Below are positions 1 to 12,283 of a DNA stretch of 64,000 nucleotides, piece by piece. The stretch is from positions 344,242-408,241 of the forward strand of contig QANU01111780.1 of the NCBI GenBank assembly GCA_003254905.1, read 5' to 3'. Position 1 is the stretch's first letter; each line of letters begins with the position of its first letter. The position numbers and the translations under genes were made by a program. The notes under the pieces were generated by a model that searched no databases, was not told where the DNA came from, and saw nothing but the letters and a program-made list of their open reading frames with translations. The DNA is from Nissolia schottii. Its lineage: Eukaryota; Streptophyta; Magnoliopsida; Fabales; Fabaceae.

Positions 1-1743
1 GCCACTCCTTCCGCGTCGCCCTCTGCCTGTTCCCCCTCCCCCCACAGCCCCATAACCCTTGACTANAGTGAACTCCATATTTTTGCTGGTGTAGTTTATG
101 ATCATAGCTTTACTCCAAACCAAATATGGTGTTTTCTTTCATTGTGCTGGATGTTAGTTAAGGAACAAAAGATGCCGGTAGTATTGTTAGTTAGCACCTG
201 AACAATGTTCTCCAATAATGTCAAGGAAGCTACACATGAAGCTTCTCTTTTTCTACATCCACTTCATGGCAACTTGATAAGAAACCTAGGACTTAGGCCC
301 TTAGTCCCAGGTTAAATCAAACGCTATTTTGACCGAATCTGATATTGGTTTGGAACTTTGGAGCAGCTAAGGTACTTCCAGTTTGATGTTTCCTTCTTTC
401 AGCGAGTCCTTTCAGTGTTTTAAATATTTGTTAAGAAAAATAAAGTGATAATTTAGTTTCTAAAATTTTAAAATGTTTTTTTTATGGTTTATTTTTATTA
501 ATTAAGGCAAAATCGTCAAGAATAATAAAAAGTACATATTACAATCAATATGTCACCATTCAAATTAAAATACTAACTATGACAGGCACAAGCTAAGGTC
601 TGTAAAAGCCTTTTGGAGAAAATTTAAATTAGACAAAACTCTTAATTTTTTTTGAGAGGAAAAGATGACCCAATTTATATCCATCAAGACACCTTTACAA
701 CGTAATGATTAGGACCCATTACAAAGTTCACTCCCTATTTACAAATTTGAAAAATCAAACAAAACTACTTATAGTTCTTGAACGCATAAATGCGGCCAAC
801 ATTTAAACTTCATTGTAATCTTCAGCTTGCAAGTCTTAACGCTTTATTTGGATCTTTAAAATGTTGCTCTGTTAGTCTTTCTGTTGGCAATTTTTTTTGA
901 AACTTTTTGAACTAATGAAAACGTTTTAAAATTTTAGAAATTACGTTAATATTTTTAAGAATTAACTTAACACATTATTTTTTTCCAAAGATATTTAAAA
1001 TATCAAAACATTTTTCTAAAATAAGTTAACTCTTCAAGTAATTATGGTGGGAAGGAATTGGTAGGGGTAGCGAATCTTACCTGTTATACGAAACATCTTG
1101 TAAACATCTTGTAAGTGACTTAACAGTGACCAAATTGTACTTTGTTTTAAGTTTTCAAAATACTAGTCTACAGCTTTTGAAATTTTGCTTTTAAATTACT
1201 ATTCTTTAAATAATCTATTACCATACATGCACTTAAATTACTATTATTATTTTTCCTTGTAAAATCGTCGTGTACATGTAAAAATGGACATGATAATCTA
1301 ATATAATAAGATTTCACATTAGTGGCATTTGAGGGTAAATGCAACAAGAAATTTATTTGCACCAATGTTATTAAGAAAACACGTATTGTCACTACAATAT
1401 TAACTTTAAAAAAAATCTTAATTTACAAAGTAACTCGAATGAGGTTGGCTCATTGATTGACCTTATGCTAATGCATCACTATTACTCGAGTTTTATTTTA
1501 GTGGTTTTTTTGGTAGGTATGTGTAAGAGTACATTTGCAAACACTCGATAAGCATAAAAAAATCATATCTGACCTTGAATTATCGTAACACTTTCCTTCC
1601 ACTTAAACTTTTGCTGAAAGTAATGTTTCAACACATTACACCAAAATTTTAAAGAGAATTTTTTCACGTGTCTTATGGAGTAAATACCATTTTTTACTAA
1701 ATTTTTTGATTTTCAGTGAATTTTAAAACTAAATTGATTGAAA
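1..1743. other. AT-rich intergenic DNA, no gene seen
   Basis: I see no coding exon here. The first 60 bases are C-rich (many ccc runs) and then give way to AT-rich DNA with one ambiguous base at 65. The longest minus-strand open stretch (1168-1392) has no recognisable domain and the composition of non-coding DNA. A foldback structure at about 430-990 is listed separately. Confidence 0.6.
430..990. repeat. Foldback (MITE-like) element, about 560 bp
   Basis: The stretch near 449-478 (tttctaaaattttaaaatgt core) is the imperfect reverse complement of the stretch near 917-950. The similarity extends outward on both sides through ttgttaagaaaaat and attaacttaacacatt. I could not define a target-site duplication, so family and exact ends are uncertain. 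Low-complexity AT-rich DNA can imitate this. Confidence 0.35.
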
Positions 1744-1990
1744 TGTGTCATCTTTTTTCAGAGAAAAAGAATTGGATGGAACGAATCTTACTTCATTTCT
1801 GACTAATGTGTAGTATATATACAATTGCTGCAAGTATTGGTTAGTTTTCTTCCTTCTAACTAACTTCACAAAGAGGTTAGTCATAAATAACTAACTCTTA
1901 CTTCCTAGTGATGTCAACTAGTTAACTAACATAATAGACTTCTAACAAAAATTCCTAATTATGTTAATCATAATAACTATTCACTCCTCA
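1744..1990 (-). repeat. 3' LTR of the copia element
   Basis: This stretch aligns almost base for base with 8638-8879: both hold the shared core cagagaaaaagaattggatg, then gttagttttcttcctt, ggttagtcataaataacta and gttaatcataataactatt. On the minus strand it starts TGAGGAGTGAATAG straight after a purine-rich tract. The two copies differ at many positions and by small indels, which suggests an old insertion. Confidence 0.8.
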
Positions 1991-1994
1991 TACG

Positions 1995-2826
1995 CCCCCT
2001 CAAGTTGAAAAATATATATCAAGCATGCCCAACTTGTTGATAAGAGTGTTGAAAGATGGTGCAACCAAGGGCTTTGTGAGTGAATCCGTAAGCTGTTCAG
2101 AGGAGACAACATGAATTAATCGAATTGAACATGTTCACATTTGAAATGACAATCAATATCTGTGTTTAGTTCTTTCATGATAAGAGGGATTAGAGGCAAT
2201 ATGTATGGCGGATTGGTTGTCAGAAAGAAATTTAACAGTGGTGATGGACAGATGAATGTCCTTTAGCAACTTGATCAACCAAAGTACTTTACAAGTTGTA
2301 TAAGCCATAGCCTTGTACTCAGCCTTTGCAAAGGACTGAGCTATTATGGTTTGTTTCTTAGCCTTTCAAGAAACAAGAGAATCCCCCAAGAACATGTAAC
2401 AACCCGAGGTAGATTTACGGGAAATAAGGCACTTGACCCAATCGACCGACAGTTGTATATGCAGACAACAGCAGGTTGCTGCTAGAGGAAAAGAGCAGTC
2501 CTTTGCTTGGAAATCCTTTAAGGTATCGGAGCAAATGATGCACATTCTCTAAGTGCTGAATGGTAGGATGAGCAACAAATTGGCTCAACTTATTAACACA
2601 AAAAGTGATGTCAAGTCGTGTAATTTGAAGGTAAGATAGTTACTCAATCAATCTATGAAATGCAGAGATTTCTTCAAGTGGAGTTCCTTTATCACTTTGC
2701 AACTTGATATTAGGATCCATAGGAAGCTTGGTAGGTGTACTTCCTAGGAAACCATTGCCATCTAGTAGAGACAACACATACTTCCTTTGATTCAAGGTTG
2801 TACCTCTATTGGATCCAGCAATTTCA
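1995..2826 (-). pseudogene. Copia pol C-terminus: end of reverse transcriptase and RNase H (broken)
   Basis: Conceptual minus-strand translation gives, in order, the end of the reverse transcriptase (YVLSLLDGNGFLGSTPTKLPMDPN), a LSYLQITRLDITFCVNKLSQF stretch, then RNase H hallmarks [53 protein letters not shown] and a C-terminal LTDSLTKPL. This order is typical of plant copia elements. Stops interrupt the frame, for example in the HRLIE/LSYL stretch and after CEHVQFD. The upstream catalytic reverse transcriptase core, including YVDD, is absent: the frame jumps from linker sequence to the RT end near 2826-2903, so a deletion of several hundred bases is inferred. Confidence 0.8.
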
Positions 2827-2902
2827 AGGCCAAGGAAGTATCACAGGTTGCCTAGGGTTTAGGATTTAGGGTCATTGCTAATATAGGCATCATATGTAGG
2901 AT

Positions 2903-4086
2903 TTAGTTTATTGTATGACAGGTTAGAACTGATTGAATATGTAGTGTTGCAAGCAAAATCTTGAAGATATGTAGGAGGTCTAGTAGGCCTAGAAGATTTT
3001 CTAGTGGTTGATGCATGGTTACAGGTTCAGGAGATGGGGAACTATCCATAATAGGTGCTGCAAGAGGCATTGCAGTGGGCTCAGGTGTAATAACAACAGT
3101 TGGAATGACAACTGAGGGAAAGGGATCAATTGGGATAGAACTAGGTTTGGTATCATCGAAGGGAAAAAATTGCTTACGAAAAAATACATCCTTTAAAATG
3201 TGGAATGTATGAGGTAGAAGGTAATTTAAATTGTATCCCTTATAGCCAACAAGATAACAAAAAAAAAACACTGTTCTGCCCTTGCACTGAATTTATGTCT
3301 AGAAGAAACTAAAGTAGAAGCAAAACATAAGCAACCCAACACCTGAAGTCTCTAATAATTTGGCATACATTTTGAAGTATGGTGTGCATTGTCTAATAAG
3401 GGAGAAGGTGCCTTGTTGATCAAATAGGATGTTGTGCATACACACTCACCCCAAAACTCTAGAGGCACACCAAATTGGAATAATAATGCTCTTGCAACAA
3501 TAAGAAGGTGCTGATGTTTTCTCTCTACTATTGAATTATGTTTAGGAGTTTGTATACAAGAAAATTGGTGATCTAAGCCATGTTCTGCCAAGAAATTAGC
3601 TAAAACAAGTTCTTTTCCATTGTCACTTCTAACACACTTAATAGTAGTGTTAAACTAGGTTTTAACCCAAAGGATAAATTGATTGAGTAAGGTGCTAGAT
3701 TCAGACTTCAACTTAAGTAGCTTAACCCAAGTAAATCGGCTATAACCATCAATTATTGGGAGAAAATACTTATGGCCAGCATGAGAAGGTACTCAGAATG
3801 CATCCCAAATATCACAATGAATCATGTCAAAAGAATGTGAAGATATATTATTATTGAATGGAAATGAAAGTCTCTTTTGTTTACCAAGAGGACAAACAGA
3901 ACAATCGTGCTCAAAATTCATTTTATTAGAAGACAAATGAAGTTTATCACCAAGTACAATAAGCCTTCTAGATGAAGGATGACCTAATCTAGAATGCCAC
4001 AATCGAGGTGTAAGACTAATAACATTTATACAAGAATGAGAAATGGAAATTGTAGAATCTGTCTTACAAACAAGACTAACAAACAC
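2903..4086 (-). pseudogene. Copia pol: GAG-pre-integrase and integrase remnants
   Basis: Minus-strand open segments at 4086-3793, 3591-3352 and 3271-2903 spell a copia integrase in pieces. The first has LWHSRLGHPSSRRL followed by CSVCPLGKQKR, the HHCC zinc-binding pre-integrase region, and FDMIHCDIWDAF at the start of the core. The second has QTPKHNSIVERKHQHLL and FWGECV, the end of the integrase core. The third has LVGYKGYNL and ISRDV-like HILKDVFFRKQFFPF, then a Pro/Ser-rich linker. Frameshifts and stops separate them, so no functional integrase is made. The family call rests on motif order and is firm. Confidence 0.85.
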
Positions 4087-4439
4087 ATACCTCTTAACAG
4101 AAAGTTTGGAAACATGTGAATGAATTGGTGAAAGGGAAATCTTGAAGACACAAGTCCATCCACAATATCACACCTCCTAATCCTCTTCAAGGTCTTGTTG
4201 TCCTGGATAATGAAGTCAAAAGGATTGAATAGAATATTGCAATTAGAATGTTGCAAGAAGGAGCTAACTGATAAAATATTCAATTGAAATTTAGAAAAAA
4301 AGTAAAAAATTATACAAAGTAATATTAGAATTGAGTAGTACTGAACCAACGAACTGCACGAGAATCCTAGTCTTATTAGGAAGAAGAACAAAATGAATGG
4401 AAACAAGTTTGATATGTGAAAAGCCATTCATACAGAGAC

Positions 4440-4794
4440 ATATCAAGTAGCACCAGAATCAATAGTCAAGTGATTGGAAGAAAAATGATTGGCCATAGAA
4501 TAAGCAGAAGACAAGATACTTGCATCTGATGGAGAAGAAACAGGAGCTGCAATATTCACCTTAGTGGATTGAGACAAATAAGACTAAAGTAGATTATATA
4601 GTTGTTGATATTGCTCCATAGAAATTTGAACACCTTCTGTTACTGATGAAGTAAGAGATGTAGAAACAACATTGGCTAGATTTGCCTTCTAGTTTTTGGA
4701 TTTTTGTCTTATAGTTAGGAGGATATCCAATAATCTTGAAACACTGGTCCTTTGGATGACCCTTAGCGCCACGAATAGGCCAAGTAGGAATCAA
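4440..4794 (-). pseudogene. Copia gag C-terminus (zinc-knuckle region) and protease start
   Basis: On the minus strand 4794-4680 encodes AKGHPKDQCFKIIGYPPNYK, the usual remnant of the copia CCHC knuckle followed by the GYPP(N/G)YK motif. Further on, 4466-4448 encodes DSGAT, the aspartic protease active-site motif in its usual position. It is followed almost at once by a stop, and stops are common down to 4090, so the protease is dead. It sits between the gag half and the integrase half of the same element. Confidence 0.7.
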
Positions 4795-4829
4795 ATTGGA
4801 AGCATATTTGGCATTAGAACTGTTATTAT

Positions 4830-5037
4830 TGCCAATGACTACAAAAGCTAATTGAGATTCTTAAGTTGCTTTGTCAATGAAGAATTGTTTCTCTTCTTGC
4901 ATGATTAGAGAGTAAACCTTATTCATGGAAGGAAGGGGCTCCATCCTCATTCAAACCCATGAGAAATTGAAACATATATTCTTCCCTTAAGATGAGACAT
5001 AATCAGTGTAAAGAGCCAAGCTTTCAGAGGCACGCTG
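4830..5037 (-). pseudogene. Copia gag, distal half (after the insertion)
   Basis: Minus-strand translation of about 5000-4850 gives FQFLMGLNE, then a frame change into PLPSMNKVYSLIMQEEKQFF, which is the conserved middle of plant copia gag. A small deletion seems to join GLNE directly to the PLPSMNKV part. The proximal half of the same gag lies at 8572-8079, on the other side of the 3 kb insertion. Confidence 0.75.
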
Positions 5038-8000
5038 TAACGTCCATAGTGCGTGTTGAAAGCTTTTTGCATTCTCTTCGTTTTATATATCCTACTTACA
5101 GCTTTCAAATCCCAAAGGGATTCACTTGCAGTATAGTCGGGTATAGTCGTATCCAAAGGGAGTTGTGATAATAAAGCCGTTCTTGAGTTTCGTTAATTAA
5201 GCAAGATAGTTTGTTGTAAATTCTTGTTTGAAAGCAATTAAAATAAATAAAGCGATAAAGTAAAAGTGAATGAAAAATAGATAAGAAAGCTTGCTGGGAA
5301 TTAACTCGTACTACAGTTTTTATATATCCATTAACTCAATGCATACGAAATATCTAATTCTTGATTTCCTCGCCACCAGTTCTTATCTTACTCATCTCTT
5401 TCAACCATGAGAAGATTATACGATTCCTGATATTAATTGTCACTTTCGCGCACGATTAATAACACGAATCGTAGTAGCTTCGGGTGTTAAAACGACCGAT
5501 ACGTTGAACTCTCTTTCAAGCAGTTAACAAATATTGGATGAATCAATCTAGATCAAATTCAATAATGTACTTTCGCACACAAAACTGAATTTAAAATCGA
5601 GTTATAGTTGGTCAGGCTAAAACAAGCATTAAGTTCAAGATCAAATCATGCAAAATCATGGAATTTAATAGCTTCATATATAAGAAAGTTAAGATGAATA
5701 CATTCGAACCGTAATACTCGTCAAAACCCAACAAATAAGAGGATTAGCTATCCATGGTCATTGAAGCTTTCATCTTACAAGAAGACTCAAAGAAAGCAAG
5801 ATGACGGACGCTCACCATGACGCATTCTCACGCCGCCATGGTGAGCGTCGCCCGTTCTCCTTGGACGACTCCTTAGCTCTCCTAAGCTGTATGTATGAAG
5901 TGGGATGTGTATTGAGTGATAGAATGAATGATTTTGACTGAATGGGCTCCTGCCCTTTTATAGACAACATTCAAGCCACTCAGCGGGGTGTTGAGCGGGG
6001 TTAGGTGGAGGCGGCTTGAATTTTCTGAGTCTTCTTTGGCTACTGGCGGTGCTGACTTTCAAAAAGGGCGGCGGCGCTGAGCGGATATCTGAGCAGATCT
6101 CTGAGCGAGAATCTTGTCTTGATATCATCAACAAAGTTGTAGATCTCTTTCTTAGCTTTAACTTGCAATTTGAATCACCTCAATCCGATATCTGTAGCTC
6201 AAGTTATCGCATTTTTACTAACCGTTGCGCTAAGCGGGCTTCCATACTTTTCTTGCTTTGTCATCCCTTTGCGCTATGCTGTTTACCTATATGAGATTTT
6301 GACAGGAATTGCATCAACTTACACATAATGCATCCATTCCTCAAAACTTAATAAAATCATATAAAGTTAGGAAAATTGGTTTATAATTTCATCTAAAATA
6401 ATCCATATATGTGTCATTTAAGCCTATAGAAATACCAAAATATGATATTTATTAGTGCGCTGCAATGAAGCGAGACGAGGGACGTGCTGCAGCACATTGG
6501 GTGCACTATAGCGACACAGAGGTCACCAGAAAACCCTAGCCATAGCCCTCTTGGGCCAGAGAGGGCCCGTCCCTTTCCCTATATATAGAGCTCCCCCCTC
6601 AATTCTACAACTAGCTCAGAGCTTCAAATTCCTCTCTCAAGCGCAGATTTTCTACTCATCTTCTTTTTTTCTTTTTGTGAAGACGCAACTTCTTCACTTA
6701 GTATGCCAATACTACTCCGCTTGGAGCTTCCAATGCCAATGCTCCTCAGTCTCAGGCTTTTCCAAGTGAGTGGAGGTCCTAGTGCATCGATGGTGTGCCA
6801 CATTAGTGGCCCGTCAATTGAGTCAATCTTGCCTATAATTGTTATTATTTTACATGTCATTCAACATGCTTAGCAGATGATATGCTAGTATAGAGACCCA
6901 CGTAAATATTATATGATGCATGACGATATCTTTACTGTTTGGTTAGGATTACATAATAGACCCTAATAAAAACTCTAGTCAAGGAAAGGTAAGGTTTTAG
7001 CTCGGAAAGACTTGGTACTTAAGTTATCTGTTATGACGCACCTCTCTTTCCTTCGAATCTCCCTAAGCAGGGGACCGCAATCCTTAGTTCTGGATGAATA
7101 ACAAGACTAAAAACATAAATTGACTAGGAGGCTACCTTCCATAAACAGTAAGCTAAGTATCTAATAACTTCAATAATCAATCTAGCCTACCTAAAAGACT
7201 TCATAAACATAATACCTTAGGGTAGAGGACTCAGTTTAGTATACATATATTCAGTAGTATGAGGGCCAGTGTCCCACATATTATATTCAGTATTATATGG
7301 GGTCAGCATCCCATAGTCATATTCAGTATTATATGGAGTCAATGTCCCCGCAGATCAGATCCAGTACCATACAACTTTAGGGTATATGTACCCTCACAGA
7401 TCTAGTATCTAGGTTCTAGCGTACCCCAAACCGCGAGGCTTTATCCTGGTAAAGCAAAATCGAGCTCGCACTCCCTTAAATCAAGGATTGAGAGGCATCT
7501 CTCCTCGCACCCCTCTGCACGGAGACACGCACACGATGCAGGCAAAAACAGATTTACTTTTAGCAGTTACCTTCCAATTTTACTTTCATGTGCCTTATTT
7601 ATTGTTCAGCTATATATATGTGTGTGTGTGTGTATGTATGTATGTACATGCAATATTTGTTATGTGAGTGGTACTGAGGTACCCACCACTGAGTTGACAA
7701 CTTACTCTTTTGTCATGTTATTTTTCAGATACAGTAGAGGAAAGTGAAAACATTCCCCTTATCCAGTAGCAACGAGGTCCAACATTAGTGGTAAGCTCTG
7801 CTTTGTAGTGGGGTCTACTAAGGGTTATATTATTAGATATCCTCCAGATTTCATAGGGTAGGATTCTCCATTAACATTTATACATTAGTTATCTTTTTAA
7901 CATTTCTTCAACAAATATGTAATTCAGATATTATTATTAAATTTAATTTATAAAACCAGTCCTTTAATTATATAAATTGTTTATTTTATCATGCATGAGC

Positions 8001-8078
8001 GTTAGTATGCCACGTTAGAGCTTCCATAGGGCCAGTAACCTTACGTGTGGTCACGCCCTAAATTTGGGCGTGACAATC
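5038..8078. mobile_element. 3.0 kb LTR-like insertion inside copia gag
   Basis: The block begins TGTAACGTCC and ends GGGCGTGACA, so the ends are inverted (TGT..ACA) like an LTR. It lies exactly between the two halves of the copia gag. No coding domain was recognised within it. It contains a TATA-like tatatataga at about 6580-6589 on the + strand, several GCTGAGCG-like motifs at 5980-6235, and a small GT/ATGT microsatellite at about 7612-7645. The likely reading is a solo or truncated Gypsy-type LTR. The 5 bases flanking each end (cacgc and atcgg) do not match, so a simple insertion with intact target duplication is not shown. Confidence 0.55.
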
Positions 8079-8572
8079 GGCTTGAGTCCATAAGAAGAAC
8101 ATGAAAAATGAGGACGAAGCTCCTTCATCTCTTCCCAGAGACATTTGAGCTTGGAATAATACTGAGAAACCAAGGATTCACCTTGATTCAGAGCCATAAG
8201 CTCTTGCTTGAAAAGAAGAGGACGATTCCTCAATTGAAATCTGATGTGAAGATCTACCCAAATCTCAGTTGCTAAATGATAATAAACCACAGTGGGAAGA
8301 ATTTCTTTAGAAATCGAATTGAGTAACCAAGAAACCACCATGTTGTTTGAGCGAAGCCAAGTTTGGTGTTGAATTGGATCTTCATTAGCAGAAGGTTTTG
8401 GAAAAGAACCATCAACTCGAGAAAATTTGTTTTTGATTAGAATAACAATACGCATTGCTCTGCTTCAGGAAGAGAAATTCTCTTCCGTTAAGGGTTGCAA
8501 CATGAGAACATGCCCGAGACCTTCAGGATGATGAATGTACAAAGGATTTGCAAGTTCTGCCATGGAAGCCAT
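8079..8572 (-). pseudogene. Copia gag, proximal half
   Basis: From the ATG whose complement ends at 8572 the minus strand encodes MASMAELANPLYIHHPEG, then TEENFSS, a TGA stop where copia gags have Trp, and SRAMRIVILIKNKF. Next come PIQHQTWLRSNNMVVSWLLN, EIWVDLHIRF and LNQGESLVSQYYSKLKCLWEEM. These are the classic parts of a plant copia gag polyprotein (Retrotran_gag_3 plus UBN2). The frame ends where the 3 kb insertion starts. The premature stop plus the insertion make it non-functional. Confidence 0.85.
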
Positions 8573-8637
8573 GTGCAAGAAGCAACAAAGAAAGGAAATG
8601 AAAGGGAGAGAGAGAATTTCACGAAAACAGAATATTA

Positions 8638-8879
8638 TGCTACTATTACCATTTCAGAGAAAAAGAATTGGATGAAATTTATCTTACTGATGTTAGCATA
8701 TATACAATTGTTCCAAGTATTAGTTAGTTTTCTTCCTTCGAACTAACTTTACAAAGAGGTTAGTCATAAATAACTAACTCTAACTTCCTGCTGATGTCAG
8801 AGGTTAACTAACATAACAGAATTCTAAAAATTTCTAATTTTGTTAATCATAATAACTATTCAGTCCTCGTATCATTTCA
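8638..8879 (-). repeat. 5' LTR of the copia element
   Basis: This is the partner of 1744-1990, with the same core motifs in the same order. Its minus-strand start reads CGAGGACTGAATAG where the other copy reads TGAGGAGTGAATAG, so the terminal T of TG appears mutated. Only about 65 bases separate its inner end from the gag ATG, and no clean primer-binding site is visible there. Confidence 0.75.
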
Positions 8880-9195
8880 TGTTTTATATGATTTTCATTA
8901 ACTTTTCATTAGTCAAATTATTGAAAAAAAGTTAACTTGTAAGAGATTTAAAAATTTGCGGACCATTGAGCTTATGATGCACCTCTCCACAAGTATTGTA
9001 TAGAAAAATATTAATTTTTACATTAGATCATATAACACATTAATGTCATAATAGATCATGCAATGATAGCAAAATTTGACACATTTAGTCTAAAAAAATT
9101 ATCAAAAATAGAGAAATTAGTAGGAGGGGATATTTACCGTATGAGACGGTGAGAAATCACCAATTTTAAAATGTGATTCTTGTTGCTCCAGATGT
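8880..9195. repeat. Dispersed repeat, relative of 42597-42915
   Basis: Sequence here (gcttatgatgcacctctcca, atcaaaaatagagaaatt, gatatttaccgtatgaga, gtgagaaatcacc) matches in order a diverged copy at about 42660-42915 (gcttatgatacactactc, atttacctcatagagc, gtgagaaaccac). The other copy has a clear foldback, so both probably belong to one MITE family. Exact ends are unknown. Confidence 0.5.
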
Positions 9196-9264
9196 CAGAG
9201 TAAATGTGTGCCATCTGAGAAAAAATTAAATTAGGGTGAAAGTAAATACTTTGAGGTAATAAAA

Positions 9265-9530
9265 AAAGTAATTGCCCTAATTGATTTCTAAACTTTTTAT
9301 TGGTGACCACATTTATTTCTCAACCAAAAAAAAGCTTTCAACTGATTTCTGAATATTTCAAAACGTTACATTTGTTAGTCATTTTGTTTAAAATGTGTAG
9401 AGACTAATTAAAGAGGGTAATGTATGAAATAGTCATGGCCTAATTGATTTTTTTAAAAAATTTTTATTAACGAATCAACATGGGCATTGATAAAAAATTG
9501 AGGGACCAATTAGGGTATTTAAAAAAAAAA
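9265..9530. repeat. Foldback element (MITE-like)
   Basis: The left arm tgccctaattgatttctaa (about 9275) pairs with the right arm that ends gaccaattagggtatt (about 9505-9521). Arms and loop are AT-rich and no coding signal is present. Target duplication was not resolved. Confidence 0.4.
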
Positions 9531-10591
9531 TCTTTGATAACTTTACCGTTTACACCAAAGCAAACGATCTAATCCATGTTTTGGTAAATGAAAAGGTAAA
9601 AATGCGCATGAAAATGGAGACACGTAAAAGAGATAAATGTGATATACACCGCCTGAAACAATGATGAAGCTTAAAATTGCCATCAAAAGTAGGAAATTTC
9701 CCCCTGAGGAATTTAAAAGTCATTTGATAGTTGATGCCCCACATTAGATCGATGGATAAAGATGAAAAAAATATATCATATATTATGGAGAAAATGACGA
9801 AGGCAATAGGAGATTTATGACTTCATGGGTTGATTAATGGATATATGATTTATTGTCAAACATGCAGAGCTACTACACAAATGCTTGTGTGAATTTGATG
9901 ATAAATATTAAAAAAGAACCGATTAAATTCAGGTATAGGATTGTAACAACAATAATAGACAACGACACACGATTTTGTATGAAATTGATAGTAAGAATTT
10001 TGAATAGAACCAATTACATTCAGATAGATAAATTTAACTTTATATAGTTTAATTGTTATTTATTGTGAGTATAGCAAATTTTATATTGTCATCTAGTTAT
10101 TTATTGACATACTGTAAAAGTGTTTAAATCTCATACTTATTATTTTAAAAGTTTTAAACCAATAATATGTGATTGAATAATTGTGTAAAACTCTTTTAAT
10201 TTTTATTTTTATACATAAAAGTTTAGACGAGTTATACGCCAATACTTAATTAGGGTCAAGAAAGACCTCTCAACTTCTTTGCGAATTTTCTTAGAGAGAT
10301 TATAAATCGCACCATCAAAGAAGTTCTCACATCCGTGAACGAAAATCAAACTTGCGCCCTTGTAGAGTATATATATGGTTCAATTCTTGATGATATGTAA
10401 TTTTTTTAAGATAAGTTTGTCGCATGTTTATTGCTTAGTATAGGGACAAAAATCAATATTATAGTGAGCTCTAAGCTACTAAAAATACAACACTCGACAA
10501 AGTGAAAAAAGACCTAATTAAAACTTTAAGAAAAATTAAGTGGAAGAAACCATTGGGAGAAACCCATTGCCCATTCTTGACGATGCACAAT

Positions 10592-10750
10592 GGTCCTTTA
10601 AAATGACATCCTTCACTTTAAAGAATAAAATGAGGAATCTTACCATTGAATCATTAAAATGAGAATATGTCTCATCTTCACTTTATTGATCTAATGGTGA
10701 GATCCATCACTTTATTCTCTAAAGTAAAGAATTTTATTTTAGATCCCTTA
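10592..10750. repeat. Short palindromic MITE
   Basis: The arm cactttaaagaataaaatga...cttaccattgaatca at 10613-10650 is the reverse complement, with a few mismatches, of tgatctaatggtgagatc...cactttattctctaaagtaaag at 10687-10729. The element is about 150 bp with a short centre. A fragment of the same family (ttttactttagagaataaa) sits at about 12570-12590. Confidence 0.6.
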
Positions 10751-10889
10751 CTTTAGACAATTAAAATCCGTGGATATAATTGAGCTTTATATACAATTGT
10801 AACTAATCATATAGGTAGTGTTTCATTTCATGTATAAGGCTATAACTCATTGGTTACGGGAGTTTACCATCAAATCAGAAAACAATGCA

Positions 10890-10912
10890 GTTATATATAT
10901 ATATATATATAT
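10890..10912. repeat. (AT)n microsatellite
   Basis: A run of AT dinucleotides of about 22 bases. A second run lies at 11234-11260 (about 27 bases). Both are in non-coding DNA; the short open frames across them are artefacts of the repeat. Confidence 0.9.
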
Positions 10913-11233
10913 AATAAAAACAATTTGCTTAAATTTGTAAGAGAAAAACTATCATTCTCTATAAAAGATAAAACTGAATCACCCTTTCCTAAATCAATAC
11001 ACGTCCCTGTTGTATTGAACTACTTGACATTCTCGCCCATGAAAATATAATGGAATTTTCACCAAACATTGATCCTTGTAGCAAATGCACCAAGGACTAG
11101 GCGGTGGTGCTCATGATGAGGAAGAAGAGATTGAGAAGTGTTTGTAGTGCATTGCAATTGATTGATTGATGGATTGATACTCCAGTGAAACGTCCGTAGT
11201 ATCCTACTTAAAACAAAGTGCATAATGATAGGA

Positions 11234-11260
<27 letters not shown>

Positions 11261-11266
<6 letters not shown>

Positions 11267-12190
11267 TGAACCGGCGGAGTCAGAACATTGTTTTAGGGAG
11301 GTCAATACTGAAAGAGCATTTTCATAATCTGAACCTTTAATTTTTGGGTCATAAAATGCCATGCTTTNTAAATGTTTCTACTGTATATAAATATTAAACT
11401 CATAATGTTTTATCATTACCATAAACTTTGGTTCCCAAACACCAATATTCTATTTTAAATTTGATTGTTAGTATGTTTGGTTTTCAGTTTGGGAAGGTTT
11501 AGAATAAATTCTAGAATCTCATGTGAAAATTTTCACTTTTAAATTTGTTAGAATTAATTTTGGGATATAACCCACCAATTTTTTAAACATATCATTTATT
11601 ATAACCTTAGATTTTCTCCTTCGTGTCAAGGAGGGAAAACTCCAAATAAACGTTCACCAATTGATTACTATTCACATATCCATTACAATGATTTAATCCC
11701 TTATCTCCTAGATAACACCCAGCCCATTAATTCCTATTTATTTATTAAGATCGTAATTAACATCGTCTTTAGTAGACTTGGTTCTAAAACAATTCAATGT
11801 CATAGATGTGTGTCATAAATAAAAGGTATGATGTTGCGCAATATTGTTGGAGAAGGTGAACTTGCCAAAATGTTTGATGGATAAAATCTTCTAACTTGTT
11901 CTAAAATTGTTAAAATACATAAAAGTGCTAATATCAACTGTTTGTTGAATTGTCTTGGACTTGTAATAAAATAGGATGTAAAAAAGGAGCCATTTGAGAT
12001 CCCAAGACCAAGTCTTCCATAAAGAAATAGAAGTAATTGGATCCCTTTCTTTAATTTGGACTCTGAAAATTAATGTTGATGCATGTAGTTAGTTATCTTG
12101 TCCTATGCGGGATGATCGATGCAGTACATGAGTTTGTTAGTAAAAGAGGTTATGATTGTAGCTTTCTATATATTGCAGCTTCAAAACCTA
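11261..12190. other. Intergenic AT-rich DNA, nothing recognised
   Basis: No coding signal, RNA gene or clear repeat was found. There is one ambiguous base at 11367. Confidence 0.6.
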
Positions 12191-12283
12191 GCTTTGTTGT
12201 GTATAAATTCCTTCAACTATGGAATCTAAAGGGCATTTAGAGCTAGTCTAGCTAAAACTTAGAGGGAGATGTCTACCTATATC

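Larger units (their letters stand above)
1744..8879 (-). mobile_element. Decayed Ty1/copia LTR retrotransposon, interrupted by a 3 kb insertion
   Basis: The element is read on the minus strand. Two LTRs of about 240 bp flank remnants of gag, protease, integrase and RNase H in copia order. The 3' LTR is preceded by a purine-rich tract (reverse complement of tacgccccctcaagtt at 1991-2006) that fits a polypurine tract. Coding regions carry stops and frameshifts, and most of the reverse transcriptase core is missing, so the copy cannot be autonomous. The insertion at 5038-8078 splits gag. I could not find a clear target-site duplication or a standard initiator-Met primer-binding site, and the outer ends may be off by a few bases. 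Confidence 0.85.

Noticed and set aside
3015..3212. Plus-strand open frame of 65 codons
   Set aside because: It is the antisense shadow of the copia integrase linker on the minus strand.
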